NCBI RefSeq assembly: GCF_000246855.1
Contig: NC_016609.1
Span: 3,844,001-3,908,000, forward strand
DNA length: 64,000 nucleotides
Source of the DNA: Niastella koreensis GR20-10
GTDB lineage: Bacteria > Bacteroidota > Bacteroidia > Chitinophagales > Chitinophagaceae
Reading direction: 5' to 3'
The first letter of the stretch is position 1; the number at the start of each line of letters is the position of its first letter. Below are positions 19,924-28,218 of the stretch, in pieces. Made by a program: the position numbers and the translations under genes. The notes beneath the pieces were generated by a model, which did not search any database, was not told the origin of the DNA, and worked only from the letters and a program-made list of their open reading frames with translations.

Positions 19924-20418
19924 TTACTCTCTTCCAATCTCTTTCTCCTCTTGCAACTCAGCGTATCGCAGCCAGAATAATTCATAAAATGATTTGTCGC
20001 CATCAGGCACTTCAATCTCACCTTCTGCATCACATACTTTATGCAATAAAGGATTATCATCCTGTAAGATCCTTTGAATAGCTAACCTATTGGTAACCTT
20101 ATTTACGACCATTTGTCGCAAAGAAATAGCATGATGCATATCAGGCCACAACATTGGCTTATAATCAAAACATTCATCAAATATAAAAGAGGGTAAAGCC
20201 GCTTCATTAGTTAAATTATTCAATGAATCTGAATACACTTTCATATGTCTTTCTGCGTTAAAATCCAGATAAAGCGCAACAGGTTTAACCCATTTACGTG
20301 GGTCCATCTCCTTTTTCGCTATTCTCATGAGACGCTTTTGGTTATTACAGAAGGATAGGGCTAACCCTGCAGTCAGGCAAAAAACAATTGTTTTTATCTT
20401 CAAAGGTAAACGAGGCAC
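19924..20418 (-). CDS. Exported protein of unknown function
   Basis: The product is 164 aa and starts with GTG at 20418, sharing its first G with the upstream TAG stop (TAGTG), so it is translated by coupling. The N-terminus KIKTIVFCLTAGLALSFC is a signal or lipoprotein-like segment, although Phe before Cys is a poor lipobox. The mature part has the sequence KWVKPVALYLDF and a C-terminal FYELFWLRYAELQEEKE helix. I do not recognise a family. Its place in an Rhs island next to an orphan immunity gene makes an immunity or effector-associated role possible. Confidence 0.5.
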   Translation of the reverse strand: MPRLPLKIKTIVFCLTAGLALSFCNNQKRLMRIAKKEMDPRKWVKPVALYLDFNAERHMKVYSDSLNNLTNEAALPSFIFDECFDYKPMLWPDMHHAISLRQMVVNKVTNRLAIQRILQDDNPLLHKVCDAEGEIEVPDGDKSFYELFWLRYAELQEEKEIGRE

Positions 20419-20834
20419 TATTTGATCGTTATTTTGGAACCGTTATTTAAAATATCATCATAGGAATACACCAACCTTCTCAGATAAAGATTATTGGAAT
20501 TAATAGAACTCCAGCTTGAATCCCTCATTGTCTTTTCTGCAATAACAAAAACCAGCAAAGTATCTTTTGCCATACATTGTCTCCACGCGGATTTAACACA
20601 AAGATATTCATAGAATAATCTTTGTTTTTGTGCTGATTTAACAAAGAAAACAGCATCGTTTGCCAGAATATCATGTCTATCAAATTGAACAAGTGAGGTA
20701 TCAGGGTAGTTAAATCCGGGTAAACAAAATACATTCTGATTGAGCTGATTTTCAACTTCAATATAATTCTTCACCCTATGACATTTAAATGCCAAAAGAG
20801 GCAATAACAACAGAAATACTAATATTTTTTTCAT
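20418..20834 (-). CDS. Putative lipoprotein or exported protein of unknown function
   Basis: The product is 138 aa with a strong signal peptide (MKKILVFLLLLPLLAFKC); the Cys at 18 could be a lipidation site, but the lipobox is poor. The mature protein carries an ENQLNQNVFCLPGF segment, F-F-V-K-S and a SNNLYLRRLVYSYDDIL terminus, suggesting a small beta-rich domain. No known family is recognised. It is coupled to the next gene through the shared TAGTG. The pair sits between arrays E and F together with an immunity paralogue. Confidence 0.5.
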   Translation of the reverse strand: MKKILVFLLLLPLLAFKCHRVKNYIEVENQLNQNVFCLPGFNYPDTSLVQFDRHDILANDAVFFVKSAQKQRLFYEYLCVKSAWRQCMAKDTLLVFVIAEKTMRDSSWSSINSNNLYLRRLVYSYDDILNNGSKITIK

Positions 20835-20988
20835 TCTTATAATTTTCTGGCAGGCAGCACTCTAATACTTCAAAGTAACCTTTCTTGAAAATATGTAGTT
20901 AATTCCAAAAAAAGTTCGGCATTTGACTGATCGATCATCTGATAGTTTTTAGGGTCTTAATAAATTCAGATTTAGCATCGTTTTCGCC

Positions 20989-21456
20989 TCAAAAATGAAC
21001 GTTCTCCTCAAAATAATAATAATTCTCCTCAACATTTCTCTTAATATCATTTAGCCCAAGCATTTTTGCACCAAATAAATTGTAGACATGCTGCACTTTT
21101 CCTGCAGCTGTTTTAAAGAGCAAAACATGAATATGATGTCCAGCTCCCCCATGCTCATAACCCAGCATGTATATACTGGAGGAGCCACCAATAAACAGTA
21201 ATTTCCTATTTAATAAAAAGGGCGACAGGTTATCTGTGGCATTATATTTCTTCGTCGCCAGCCTGAACTTTCTCCCAGCCTTCTGGTCTAAATAATTTCG
21301 GATATACTTTGGTAACTGTCTATAATGCTCAACTGAAAAACTGTCCTTATTATACAACTCTATCTCAGAAAAAACTTCCTTTTTCCAAAGACTGTCCTGG
21401 GTAAAACCATTATAACCTGCAATCAGAAAAATACAATTTATGATAAATGTTTTCAT
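20989..21456 (-). CDS. Orphan exported immunity-family protein (paralogue of 9552-10013)
   Basis: The product is 155 aa with a signal peptide (MKTFIINCIFLIAG, cleavage near GFTQ). It aligns along its full length with the 9552-10013 product: LYNKDSFSVEHYRQLPKYIR matches [19 protein letters not shown], and GYEHGGAGHHIH matches [12 protein letters not shown]. No toxin gene precedes it here; the upstream 300 bp hold only a coding remnant. Orphan immunity genes that protect against relatives' toxins are common beside Rhs loci, and that is the likely role by analogy. Confidence 0.65.
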   Translation of the reverse strand: MKTFIINCIFLIAGYNGFTQDSLWKKEVFSEIELYNKDSFSVEHYRQLPKYIRNYLDQKAGRKFRLATKKYNATDNLSPFLLNRKLLFIGGSSSIYMLGYEHGGAGHHIHVLLFKTAAGKVQHVYNLFGAKMLGLNDIKRNVEENYYYFEENVHF

Positions 21457-21486
21457 AGTTATCGAAAGACTATATAGGATTGTTAT

Positions 21487-21630
21487 TTACCGAAGCCGCT
21501 TCAGGAATTTTATCTGATCATCCCAAAACAAAATCTTTCTATCCTTAATAAGCGAAAAAAGAAGTTCATACCTGTCAACAGCCGGTTCTTTTTCTATGAC
21601 CCCAATCAGATCACCCTTAAAAGCAACTTT
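21487..21630 (-). pseudogene. Short 3' remnant of an unknown gene
   Basis: The minus strand between in-frame stops at 21631-21633 and 21487-21489 encodes 47 residues with good coding character (GDLIGVIEKEPAVDRY, LFSLIKDRKILFWDDQIKF). It has no start codon. Upstream of the in-frame stop the same frame continues with a membrane-like stretch (AGLVIIGVIRSF), suggesting a decayed small exported protein such as another immunity gene. No family is identified. Confidence 0.35.
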
Positions 21631-21710
21631 TTATTCATCAAAACTTCTTATAACCCCGATGATAACCAATCCCGCGCATAAATAAAAGCTTTATCAATTC
21701 TTTTTCACAA

Positions 21711-21757
21711 CCGTGCTGTTTTGGGTTATAAGTGTGTGAATTTGGCGGATAACTGCG
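21711..21757. repeat. Direct-repeat array F
   Basis: Three plus-strand units (CCGTGCTGTTTTGGG, AAGTGTGTGAATTTGGCG, ACTGCGTTACTC) with cores at about 21713, 21734 and 21755, exactly 21 bp apart. It abuts the stop codon of the 21758-22156 gene and marks the right border of the Rhs island. Confidence 0.55.
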
Positions 21758-22156
21758 TTACTCCGCATTGATCTTCACCTGGTACAACAGGTTACCTATA
21801 TTGTTACTGATATCTTCCAGCAACAAAACCTGTTGGTACCGGCTCAGCGAATTGGAGCTGCCAAACATTTTTGACAACAGCGTTTTAAAGGAGGTGTGAT
21901 CTGCCGTGGGGCGGGTATTATCGAGTGAAGTAAGATGCTGCTGGTATTTTGCCACCAGCGCATTGATGTGCTCATTGTTTTGCTGCGCTGCAAAATCAAT
22001 CAGCTGCGGAGTGAGTTCCCGGTAAAACTTCCACCAGCTGTCAAATTCGCCATCATGGGTGCTCAGGTTGCGGTTCCGGCTCCGCACTTCTGTTAACATA
22101 TTCCTGCCTGCATCTTCCAGGTACTGTAACGACCTGATGAGGTTATTTTCCTGCAT
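21758..22156 (-). CDS. Small helical protein of unknown function beside a two-component system
   Basis: The product is 132 aa, predicted mostly alpha-helical and without a signal peptide. Recognisable pieces are SLQYLEDAGRNML, FDSWWKFYREL and LLEDISNNIGNLLYQVK. I recognise no family. It begins 63 bp after the response-regulator gene in the same direction, so it may be co-transcribed and could act in the same pathway. Confidence 0.5.
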   Translation of the reverse strand: MQENNLIRSLQYLEDAGRNMLTEVRSRNRNLSTHDGEFDSWWKFYRELTPQLIDFAAQQNNEHINALVAKYQQHLTSLDNTRPTADHTSFKTLLSKMFGSSNSLSRYQQVLLLEDISNNIGNLLYQVKINAE

Positions 22157-22219
22157 AAAAAAGGCTTTAGGGAAGGCTCCTGCGAATTTACCATTCCTTT
22201 GCCCGCTTTCCTTGCTTTT

Positions 22220-22879
22220 TTAGCCCAATAATCCCATTTCCATGGCCTGTTTAACTGCTGCCGCCATACTTTTAACATTGAATTTCTGCATCAGGTTGCG
22301 GCGATGGGTCTCAACCGTAAGCGGACTTACATGCAGCTGTCCCGCAATGGCTGCACTGGTTTGTCCGTCGGCTACCAGCTTCAACACTTCCTTTTCGCGT
22401 TTGGTGAGCGCGGGCAATACCTGCCAGTCGCGGGCCGAGGGCCGGGCCATGATCTCTTTGGCTTCGCGGCTTAACGCCACCTGTCCGGCCAGCGCTTCAT
22501 TGATGCAGCTCACCACTTCATCGGCTGAACAGTTTTTAAGCAGGTACCCGCTGGCCCCATTCTGCAACATGCGCATAATGGTGCTGCGTTCGTTGTGGTT
22601 GCTGAAGGCCAGCACGCAGGTACCGGCCGACAATATTTTTACTTCGCGGCACAGATCGATGCCGTTGATATCGGGCAGGGTGATGTCTATCAATACAATG
22701 TCGGTACCCGTGCCGGCTTTCTTTATAAAGTTCAGGAACTCGCCGCCGGTACTAAAGCAAATGGTGCTTACATAATCGTACGCCTGCATCAATACTTTTT
22801 GCAGGCCCTCCAGCACAATCGGGTGATCATCTACTATAGCAATGGTTATCTTTTTCTTATCAGCCAACATGGAATTCAA
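22220..22879 (-). CDS. NarL/LuxR-family response regulator
   Basis: The product is 219 aa (Met1 at 22879 or Met4 at 22870). The N-terminal receiver domain has the acidic pair in IVDDHP (Asp17/18), the phosphoacceptor Asp65 in LIDITLPD, and the later LKNCSADEV lysine. The C-terminal LuxR-type helix-turn-helix runs from LTKREKEVLKLVADG to VSPLTVETHRRNL. Length and layout are standard for NarL-type transcription factors. Its first 20 nt overlap the end of the kinase gene 22860-24875, so the two form a coupled two-component system. Target genes cannot be told from the sequence. Confidence 0.92.
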   Translation of the reverse strand: MNSMLADKKKITIAIVDDHPIVLEGLQKVLMQAYDYVSTICFSTGGEFLNFIKKAGTGTDIVLIDITLPDINGIDLCREVKILSAGTCVLAFSNHNERSTIMRMLQNGASGYLLKNCSADEVVSCINEALAGQVALSREAKEIMARPSARDWQVLPALTKREKEVLKLVADGQTSAAIAGQLHVSPLTVETHRRNLMQKFNVKSMAAAVKQAMEMGLLG

Positions 22880-24875
22880 TATTTATAGTGGTGCCTGCAC
22901 CGGGCGATGATTCTATTTCGAGGTTGCCCTTCAGGTAACCGACCCGGTTCTTTACATTGGTTAACCCTATGCCCTTGGCCACATCTATCTGACCGGTTTT
23001 AAAGCCTTTGCCATTGTCTTCAATGGTAATGTAAAACGTATTTTCATTCTGACTGCATTGCACCAGGATGGCCGTAGCGCCGGCATGCCGCACCGCATTG
23101 GTGAGCAATTCCTGCACAATCCGAAAAATGGTCACCTGCATGTCCTGTGCTATATTCTTTTCAACATTGTACGCCTGAAAATCTACCTGCAGGTTGGGCG
23201 CCGTAAAGCTCTCGCAAATTTCTTTCAGGGCTATTTCCAATCCTGAGCTTACCAACGACTCGGGCATCATATTCCGCGCAATCCGGCGTAATTCATTTAC
23301 CGATCTGTCGAGCTGGTTAATGATCACCGGCAGGTCTTTGGCGATCGCGTCTTCAGTGGTGGTGGGTGATAACCTCGACAGGTTGATCTTAACACCCGCC
23401 AGCATGCCCCCCAATCCATCGTGCAGATCGCCGGCCAGCCGTTTGCGTTCGCGCTCTTCGCCCTGTAACAACGCTGCAGCCAGCTTTAACTGTTGCTGCT
23501 GACTGACAGCTGCCAACTCCTGCTGATGACTCAGTTCTTTTTGCGCAACGAGTTTACGGCTATTGCGGTAATACAACCAGCCCAGTACGGCCAGGGCCAG
23601 CAGGAAAATACTAAAGCCTGCAAATAAAAAGGCCAGCAACTGGTTGTTGCGTCCTTTCAGATCGGCTTTTTCTTTGGCCGCCTGCAACAGCATGATCTTT
23701 TTCTGGTTCTCGGCGTTGTTGTATTTCTTCTCCAGTTCAATAATATCATTCTGGAATTTGGCGTCGTATAAACTATCGCTGAGTGCAATGTATTTAGACG
23801 CCCAGTCATATGCGGCTGATTTATTGCCTGTAATGGCATAAGTTTCGGCAAGGTCTTTATAATAGATGCGTTTATCGGTAACTATTACCAGCGGATTGTT
23901 TACCACCTCCTGCATTACGACCAGTGCGGCCTTATAGTCCTTATTGCTGAGCAGGGCTTTGTATTTGGCGATCATTAAGCGTTTAATGGCATACGCAGCA
24001 CGGGGTTCGTTTTTTCCCAGGGCAATCCCTTTATCGAAACTGGCAACGGCCGCACCGTATTGTTTGCGGCGGTCGAAATAGGCGCCTTCGGCATAATAGT
24101 AAGTCAGGTACAGGTTGGAGTTGGGTTTAGGCGCTAGGATGCGGGCGGCTTTGTCGAGATAGATCTTTGCAGAATCGAGTTTATGCCCATACACATAGTT
24201 CTCGGCAGCATATACATTCACTTCCACCACCGTTTCAATGCGGATGGCATTGTCTATAGTGGACCGTTCGATGTGATCGATAGCGCGCATCAGGTACTGC
24301 GCTGCATCCTCGCGCCGGTCGGCATTCATAAACACGGTGGCAATGGCTTTCTCTACATTACCTATCAGGAAATCATCTTCCGATTGTTTGGCTACGGGCA
24401 GGGCTTTGTTTACAAAAACATCCATGGCGGCTTTTTCATCGCCCTTCATTTGTTGCAGTGTGCCATAGGCATGCAGCCCATAGCCGCGCACTTTGTATGC
24501 CTCCTTGCCGGTAAAAGCCTGCAGGGCGGTATCGCCTTTCAGCAGCGTAGCTTCAATGGCGGCAATATTTCCACTGGCATACAGGGTTTGGGCTTTATAA
24601 AACCAGGAGGCCGCTTCTGCAAAAGAATGTGGTTTGCTTAAGGCAATTCCGCGGTTGAGGTAATCCCTGATTTTTGCCGTATCGCCAATGAGCCGGCAAA
24701 CAGATGATAGTTTAAGGTAGGCAAAGGCTTTGGCGCTGTCTACCGTAAGCGCCGCCGCTTCTTTTTCCTTCTTCGCCACATAGGCGGCATCATCATCCAA
24801 CGTATAAACAAGCTGTGCGCTGCAAATGGGCACTATAAAAAAGAGTAACAGAAGCGAGTATAGGGTCTTTCTCAT
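22860..24875 (-). CDS. TPR-containing sensor histidine kinase (HisKA_3 / NarL-partner type)
   Basis: The product is 671 aa. A signal peptide (ending CSAQ) places the sensory part in the periplasm. Residues about 40-390 form TPR-like helical repeats (AYLKLSSVCRLIGDT, RAYAIKRLM regions), a common sensor in Bacteroidota. One transmembrane helix follows (about 412-434), then a coiled coil. The HisKA_3 motif RKRLAGDLHDGLGGM carries phospho-acceptor His485. The HATPase domain has LTNAVRHA, EDNGKGF and GIGLTNVKNR. It phosphorylates the regulator at 22220-22879 with which it overlaps. The signal sensed is unknown. Confidence 0.92.
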   Translation of the reverse strand: MRKTLYSLLLLFFIVPICSAQLVYTLDDDAAYVAKKEKEAAALTVDSAKAFAYLKLSSVCRLIGDTAKIRDYLNRGIALSKPHSFAEAASWFYKAQTLYASGNIAAIEATLLKGDTALQAFTGKEAYKVRGYGLHAYGTLQQMKGDEKAAMDVFVNKALPVAKQSEDDFLIGNVEKAIATVFMNADRREDAAQYLMRAIDHIERSTIDNAIRIETVVEVNVYAAENYVYGHKLDSAKIYLDKAARILAPKPNSNLYLTYYYAEGAYFDRRKQYGAAVASFDKGIALGKNEPRAAYAIKRLMIAKYKALLSNKDYKAALVVMQEVVNNPLVIVTDKRIYYKDLAETYAITGNKSAAYDWASKYIALSDSLYDAKFQNDIIELEKKYNNAENQKKIMLLQAAKEKADLKGRNNQLLAFLFAGFSIFLLALAVLGWLYYRNSRKLVAQKELSHQQELAAVSQQQQLKLAAALLQGEERERKRLAGDLHDGLGGMLAGVKINLSRLSPTTTEDAIAKDLPVIINQLDRSVNELRRIARNMMPESLVSSGLEIALKEICESFTAPNLQVDFQAYNVEKNIAQDMQVTIFRIVQELLTNAVRHAGATAILVQCSQNENTFYITIEDNGKGFKTGQIDVAKGIGLTNVKNRVGYLKGNLEIESSPGAGTTINIEFHVG

Positions 24876-24907
24876 TGCTGGTGTTCGTTTGCCGTTCGAT
24901 TAAACTT

Positions 24908-24939
24908 CAAAAATAACAGAATACACAGGTGCGCTCAAG
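24908..24939 (-). promoter_or_regulatory. Candidate promoter of the two-component operon
   Basis: The minus strand has TATTTTTG (24908-24915), an exact TAnnTTTG match. Twenty bases further upstream is CTTG (24936-24939), one mismatch from TTTG. The -7 box is 33 bp before the ATG at 24875. Confidence 0.4.
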
Positions 24940-25016
24940 TATCTGGGTAAAAATACCGGAAAACCAGTAGACAGAATTACTCAACCACCGGTATATGCGG
25001 CACTTTAATGCGTTTA

Positions 25017-25024
25017 TAATTTTG
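25017..25024 (+). promoter_or_regulatory. -7 box of the outer-membrane barrel gene (TAATTTTG)
   Basis: An exact TAnnTTTG match 26 bp before the ATG at 25051, giving a leader of only about 20 nt. No clear -33 TTTG is seen. Confidence 0.35.
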
Positions 25025-25050
25025 CCCATATTTTTAAATCAATAACGGTC

Positions 25051-25620
25051 ATGAAAAAAATAGCTTTAGTGCTGTTTATTGCAACAATCTCCGCAACAAC
25101 TACACACGCACAGTTCTTTGAAAAAGGTACAAACGTTGTCAGCGCCGGCGTAGGCCTGGGCGGTCACTTCGGCAGCTACACCTATGGTTCCCAAACACCC
25201 GGCCTCAGTGTTCAGTATGAAAGAGGTATTTGGGAAGTGGGCGGTCCCGGCGTAATAAGCCTGGGCGGTTATGCGGGTATCAAGAGTTACAAATATTCCG
25301 GCAGTTCCGGCGCTTACCACTTCGATGAAAAATGGAACTACACCGTAATTGGGGTGCGCAGCGCCTACCATTACAATGCCCTCAACAACGAAAAGTTTGA
25401 TGTATACGGCGGCCTGATGTTATCCTACAACATCCTTAGTTATAAATACAGCGATAACAGCGGCACGTCTACTTTCAAGGGAAGCGGCAGTTATGGCAGC
25501 AACCTGGGGCTCTCCGCTTTTGTTGGTGGCCGCTATTTGTTCACAGACAATATTGGCGCTTTTGCCGAACTGGGTTATGGGGTGTCTTATTTGACTTTGG
25601 GTGTGGCTTTTAAGTTCTAA
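25051..25620 (+). CDS. Small outer-membrane beta-barrel protein
   Basis: The product is 189 aa. The signal peptide MKKIALVLFIATISATTTHAQ is followed by alternating aromatic/glycine strands (VVSAGVGLGGHFGSY, GLSAFVGGRYLF) and a terminal VAFKF, the C-terminal Phe used by the BAM machinery. Length fits an eight-stranded OmpX/OmpW-like barrel. Function is unknown. It is a single gene, transcribed away from the two-component operon. Confidence 0.8.
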   Translation: MKKIALVLFIATISATTTHAQFFEKGTNVVSAGVGLGGHFGSYTYGSQTPGLSVQYERGIWEVGGPGVISLGGYAGIKSYKYSGSSGAYHFDEKWNYTVIGVRSAYHYNALNNEKFDVYGGLMLSYNILSYKYSDNSGTSTFKGSGSYGSNLGLSAFVGGRYLFTDNIGAFAELGYGVSYLTLGVAFKF

Positions 25621-25631
25621 ACTTAATAGTC

Positions 25632-25711
25632 AGTAGTGAGTGGTGAGTGAGCTCGCGATTATTTAAACGTCCGAACATTCGGAGGCCCACTCACCATTCA
25701 CCGCTCACCTT
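25632..25711. repeat. Imperfect inverted repeat downstream of the barrel gene
   Basis: The left arm AGTGAGTGGTGAGTGAGC pairs imperfectly with the right arm CCACTCACCATTCACCGCTC about 40 bp later. It could act as a weak terminator. A related CCATTCACCACTCACC stretch occurs at 39003-39018, so the arm is a recurring element. Confidence 0.35.
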
Positions 25712-25906
25712 AACAATAATCCGGATCAATTTAATAATAAACCCGCCTTTCGTACAATAAAACGCTTCGCTACCCACTCGCCTTTAGCTATATTGCAGCT
25801 TGTTGCAGTTTTTTCGCAAAACGGATAATAAATTCAAAAAAACTGCATTTATAATAAGGCGCCATTCCTGCTGCACCGGGGAATGGTTTAAACCCGTTGG
25901 TTAATT

Positions 25907-27565
25907 TTGAAGCGTAGCATTGTTATACATAGAAAGATAACGTGGTTAATTCTATTTTCGGTTGTTTCACTTGGCATAGCAAGCGGTTTTATCTATTCCG
26001 GTAAAAAGAATATCGAAAAAAGCAATTCCGTCATCAATCAGACTTATGAGACCATTGAAGTGCTTCAAATGGCTATTACCGCCATATTTGAAACGGGAAC
26101 TGTGCCTGATAACCTGCTCGATTCGCTGGAAAAAGTGACCCGGGAAAACAAGGACCTCCAGCCCGCCCTGCCCACCCTGCGGGAATACATTGCCGCCAAA
26201 AGACCCGCCGGTGAGATCAGGCAATTATTGCATTACATGCTCGACGAGGAAAAGCAATTACTCACTGCCAGAAAGGATGCCAATGTGCTGGTAAATCAGC
26301 ATGTGGCCATTGTGCTGATCCTGGGCCGCGTGGGCGCGTTTCTTTTTGTGGTGATCATCCTGCTAATGGTAAACAAAGACATCACCCAGCATAAAACCAC
26401 CCAGAAAAAGCTGATTGCAGCCATTGCAGAAGCGCAACAGGCCCGCAAAATGCAGGAACAATTCCTGGCCAATATGAGCCATGAAATAAGAACGCCCATG
26501 AACGGCATCAAGGGTATGACCGATCTGTTGCTGGAAACCCCGCTGTCAGACAAACAGCTTGACATGGCCGGCATGATAAAACGCTCCATCAATACACTGC
26601 TGGTGGTGATCAACGACATCCTCGATTTCTCAAAAATAAAAGCCGGCAAATTACATATTGAAAAGATCGACTTCAGCATTCGCGAGGTATTGAACAGTAC
26701 GCAGTCGCTTTTTGCGCATTCGTTGCGCTCAAAAGGACTGCAATTGCAAATTGCCATCGACCCAACTATTCCGGATTGTGTTATTGGCGATCCGCACCGG
26801 TTGAACCAGGTATTGAACAACCTGCTGAGCAATGCCATCAAGTTCACCAATAAGGGTATTATAAAGATCGGGGTGCAGGTACAGGAACAAACCGCCGACA
26901 CCACAGTCGTTCGCTTCAACGTAACAGATACCGGCGTAGGCATTCCCGAAGAAAGCATCGGTTATATTTTCGACAGCTTTTCACAGGCCGGCCTGGATAC
27001 CACCAGGCGTTTTGGCGGAACCGGTCTGGGCCTTACCATTTGCAAACAATTGCTGCAATTACAGGGCGGCGATATTTCAGTAACCAGCACCGTGGGCAAG
27101 GGTTCTGCTTTTGAATTCTATCTGCCCTACGGGTTAACCAACAAACAGGCGCCCGATGCACCGGCCACCACCAGCACGCAGGAATACAACAACCTGTTGA
27201 CCGGTAAAAATGTACTGGTAGCGGAGGACAATGAAATAAATCAAAAGCTGATTGAATTTGTGCTGCGCAAGGCAGGCGGCGCTGTAACCATTGCCAGTAA
27301 CGGCGAGGAAGCCGTGCAGCACTTACTGGAAAACAAGACCTACGACCTGATCATCATGGACCTGCAGATGCCCAAAATGGATGGCTATGCCACTACCTAC
27401 TATATCCGCCATCAACTGCGGTTAACCACGCCCATCATTGCCATGACGGCTACAGCCATGAAAGATGAACAATGGCAATGCTTACACGCAGGCATGAACG
27501 AATACATGACGAAACCGTTTGAGTTTGCGGAGCTGTATAAGCGGATTATTCAATTAGTTGATTGA
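25907..27565 (+). CDS. Hybrid sensor histidine kinase with C-terminal receiver
   Basis: The product is 552 aa starting at TTG 25907; an in-frame TAA lies 18 bp upstream and the next Met is residue 55, so TTG is the only start that keeps the first membrane helix. Two transmembrane helices (about 11-30 and 133-154) flank a periplasmic helical sensor of CHASE3-like size. HisKA follows with NMSHEIRTPMNG (His192). The HATPase has NNLLSNAIKF, VTDTGVGIP and GGTGLGLTI. The receiver has AEDNEIN and Asp485 in IIMDLQMPKMDG. No Hpt domain is present, so phosphate may pass to a separate protein. The gene is not in an operon with a regulator. Confidence 0.88.
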   Translation: MKRSIVIHRKITWLILFSVVSLGIASGFIYSGKKNIEKSNSVINQTYETIEVLQMAITAIFETGTVPDNLLDSLEKVTRENKDLQPALPTLREYIAAKRPAGEIRQLLHYMLDEEKQLLTARKDANVLVNQHVAIVLILGRVGAFLFVVIILLMVNKDITQHKTTQKKLIAAIAEAQQARKMQEQFLANMSHEIRTPMNGIKGMTDLLLETPLSDKQLDMAGMIKRSINTLLVVINDILDFSKIKAGKLHIEKIDFSIREVLNSTQSLFAHSLRSKGLQLQIAIDPTIPDCVIGDPHRLNQVLNNLLSNAIKFTNKGIIKIGVQVQEQTADTTVVRFNVTDTGVGIPEESIGYIFDSFSQAGLDTTRRFGGTGLGLTICKQLLQLQGGDISVTSTVGKGSAFEFYLPYGLTNKQAPDAPATTSTQEYNNLLTGKNVLVAEDNEINQKLIEFVLRKAGGAVTIASNGEEAVQHLLENKTYDLIIMDLQMPKMDGYATTYYIRHQLRLTTPIIAMTATAMKDEQWQCLHAGMNEYMTKPFEFAELYKRIIQLVD

Positions 27566-27575
27566 AGAAGGCAGC

Positions 27576-27657
27576 TTAAAGCCTAAAGGTAAAAGGCTAA
27601 AGCCCAAAGCAAGACTGCTGTATTTGCTTTCAGCTTTAGGCTTTCTGCTTTAACCTT
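27576..27657. terminator. Long imperfect hairpin after the hybrid kinase gene
   Basis: The left arm (AAAGCCTAAAGGTAAAAGGC...) pairs imperfectly with the right arm (TGCTTTCAGCTTTAGGC...) over about 34 positions around a short loop. It ends in CCTTTTG, not a clean T tract, so termination is likely but not certain. Confidence 0.4.
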
Positions 27658-27747
27658 TTGTTTGATATATACAAGTGATTGTTTGAATAGCACAATCGCC
27701 GGTCCATGCAACCTGCCTAATTTAGTATTGCTTAATAACAATGCTAT

Positions 27748-28218
27748 ATGATCACTCTAACTGTGAACAATCAATCTTATAAGGTTGATGTAGAACCTGC
27801 CATGCCATTGCTTTGGGTGTTGCGCGATGTGTTGCATTTAACGGGCACCAAGTATGGTTGTGGTATGGCGCAATGCGGCGCCTGCACCGTGCATTTGAAT
27901 GGTGAAGCGGTTCGCTCCTGTGTAACGCCCGTTTCGCGGGCGGTAAATCAAAAAGTAATTACTATCGAAGGACTATCCGCCAATAGCAGCCATCCTTTAC
28001 AAAAGGCCTGGGCCGAAGAAGATGTGCCGCAATGTGGTTATTGCCAAAGCGGGCAGATTATGGCCGCTGCGGTATTGTTGCGCGAAAACCCCAACCCCAC
28101 CGACCAGGACATCGACAATGCCATGAGTGGGAATATCTGCCGCTGCGGTACTTACCAACGTATTCGCAAAGCCATTCACCGCGCAGCCAGTCTGCAAAAA
28201 GAAGGAGGTGTACAATGA
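27748..28218 (+). CDS. 2Fe-2S subunit of a molybdenum hydroxylase (isoquinoline 1-oxidoreductase alpha type)
   Basis: The product is 156 aa. The N-terminal plant-ferredoxin-type cluster has Cys38, Cys43, Cys46 and Cys58 ([15 protein letters not shown]...SC). The second, helical cluster has Cys96, Cys99, Cys131 and Cys133 ([10 protein letters not shown] and ICRCGTY). This spacing is diagnostic of the xanthine-oxidase family small subunit. It passes electrons from the molybdopterin subunit to an acceptor. It has no signal peptide; it is presumably exported folded with the Tat-signal-bearing partner. Its stop overlaps the next start (ATGA), and a strong GGAGGTG ribosome-binding site precedes that start. 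Confidence 0.93.
   Translation: MITLTVNNQSYKVDVEPAMPLLWVLRDVLHLTGTKYGCGMAQCGACTVHLNGEAVRSCVTPVSRAVNQKVITIEGLSANSSHPLQKAWAEEDVPQCGYCQSGQIMAAAVLLRENPNPTDQDIDNAMSGNICRCGTYQRIRKAIHRAASLQKEGGVQ

Noticed and set aside
5189-21757. Firm assignment of the repeat arrays to a LytTR regulator
   Set aside because: Spacing fits, but no LytTR gene is in the window and the core sequence does not clearly match a LytTR site I know; kept only as one hypothesis.
25902-25909. TAATTTTG as promoter of the hybrid kinase
   Set aside because: It overlaps the only usable start codon (TTG 25907); transcription from here would lose the first membrane helix, so the match is probably chance.
28032-28214. Upstream extension of the molybdopterin subunit frame
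   Set aside because: It overlaps the small subunit in another frame; ATG 28215 has a strong ribosome-binding site and gives the Tat signal.
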